Origin: Candidatus Pelagibacterales bacterium
GTDB taxonomy: Bacteria > Pseudomonadota > Alphaproteobacteria > Rickettsiales > UBA1997
Direction: 5' to 3'
Assembly (NCBI GenBank): GCA_016882165.1
Contig: VHBV01000085.1
Coordinates: forward strand, 1-5,807
DNA: 5,807 nucleotides
Positions 5,658 through 5,807 of this stretch are shown in pieces. A program made the translations under genes and the position numbers. The notes under the pieces were generated by a model. It searched no databases. It was given only the letters and a program-made list of their open reading frames with translations, and had not been told where the DNA came from. Within the stretch, counting starts at the first letter, position 1. The number at the start of each line of letters is the position of its first letter.

Positions 5658-5807
5658 AGTCTATTTTTGTCTAAATAAATAACTAACAAACTCGGTAAAT
5701 AAAGGTCTTAATGGCGTTTGTGGACAGTTACTTTTATACTGCTCCCCATTAATTTTTAAAAAATCAAAGAGAGTAATTTATTAACTTAATCTGATTTTAT
5801 TTTTGCA

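Larger units (their letters stand above)
5339..5807. other. 469-base region without a convincing gene
   Basis: All frames on both strands are closed at short intervals. The region begins with about 50 very AT-rich bases that contain no obvious terminator for polA. It continues with a GC-richer segment able to pair (5394-5460), a stretch with the small palindrome AATTGCAATT (5473-5482) and the run CCCCGG (near 5516), the inverted-repeat element at 5546-5657, and an AT-rich tail. The tail has a 13-codon frame (5711-5752) with nothing to commend it. No tRNA, rRNA, SRP RNA or tmRNA signature was recognised. The right edge could be the upstream region of a gene outside the window. Confidence 0.6.

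Noticed and set aside
5711..5752. Small 13-codon frame starting at ATG 5711
   Set aside because: It has no ribosome binding site, no recognisable peptide and no conservation evidence; such frames are expected by chance.

Overview
The window is very AT-rich, with A/T-ending codons, lysine/asparagine/isoleucine-rich proteins and almost no recognisable Shine-Dalgarno sequences. Two genes have alphaproteobacterial character: an FzlA-like GST-fold division protein and an AmgK-type sugar kinase. A dispersed palindrome with arms close to GTCATTGCGAG and GCAATCCA, a type I associate with Rickettsiales and some other bacteria, lies at the right end. The best guess is a reduced, probably host-associated alphaproteobacterium (Rickettsiales or Holosporales-like). 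This is inferred from protein resemblance and composition, not from a search.

Layout: (1) 1-96, the 3' end of a plus-strand gene for a Lys/Ala/Pro/Val-repeat protein resembling histone H1. (2) 117-155, a strong hairpin flanked by A/T runs that can terminate transcription from both sides of a convergent gene pair. (3) 179-2363, a tight minus-strand cluster read in the order fzlA-like, amgK-like kinase, unknown 172-residue protein, with gaps of 3 and 4 bases. (4) 2364-2449, a short divergent intergenic region. (5) 2450-5338, polA on the plus strand, complete from start to the family's usual C-terminus except for one in-frame TAA at 4931-4933. (6) 5339-5807, a 469-base region with no convincing gene. 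It holds a GC-richer potential hairpin (5394-5460), an imperfect 112-base inverted-repeat element (5546-5657) and an unassigned AT-rich tail.

The most notable point is polA. The stop falls between polymerase motif B (O-helix) and motif C (HDE), and the reading frame continues unchanged on the other side with all expected downstream motifs. As written, the main product would keep the 5' nuclease but could not polymerise. The 3'-5' exonuclease domain also appears to have lost its acidic metal ligands. The fzlA-amgK pairing would join an FtsZ-associated division factor and a cell-wall-sugar kinase in one transcript, which makes functional sense for envelope growth and division. I do not see a clearly new multi-gene system; the candidates for novelty are the broken or recoded polA, the unknown operon protein and the structured elements downstream of polA.
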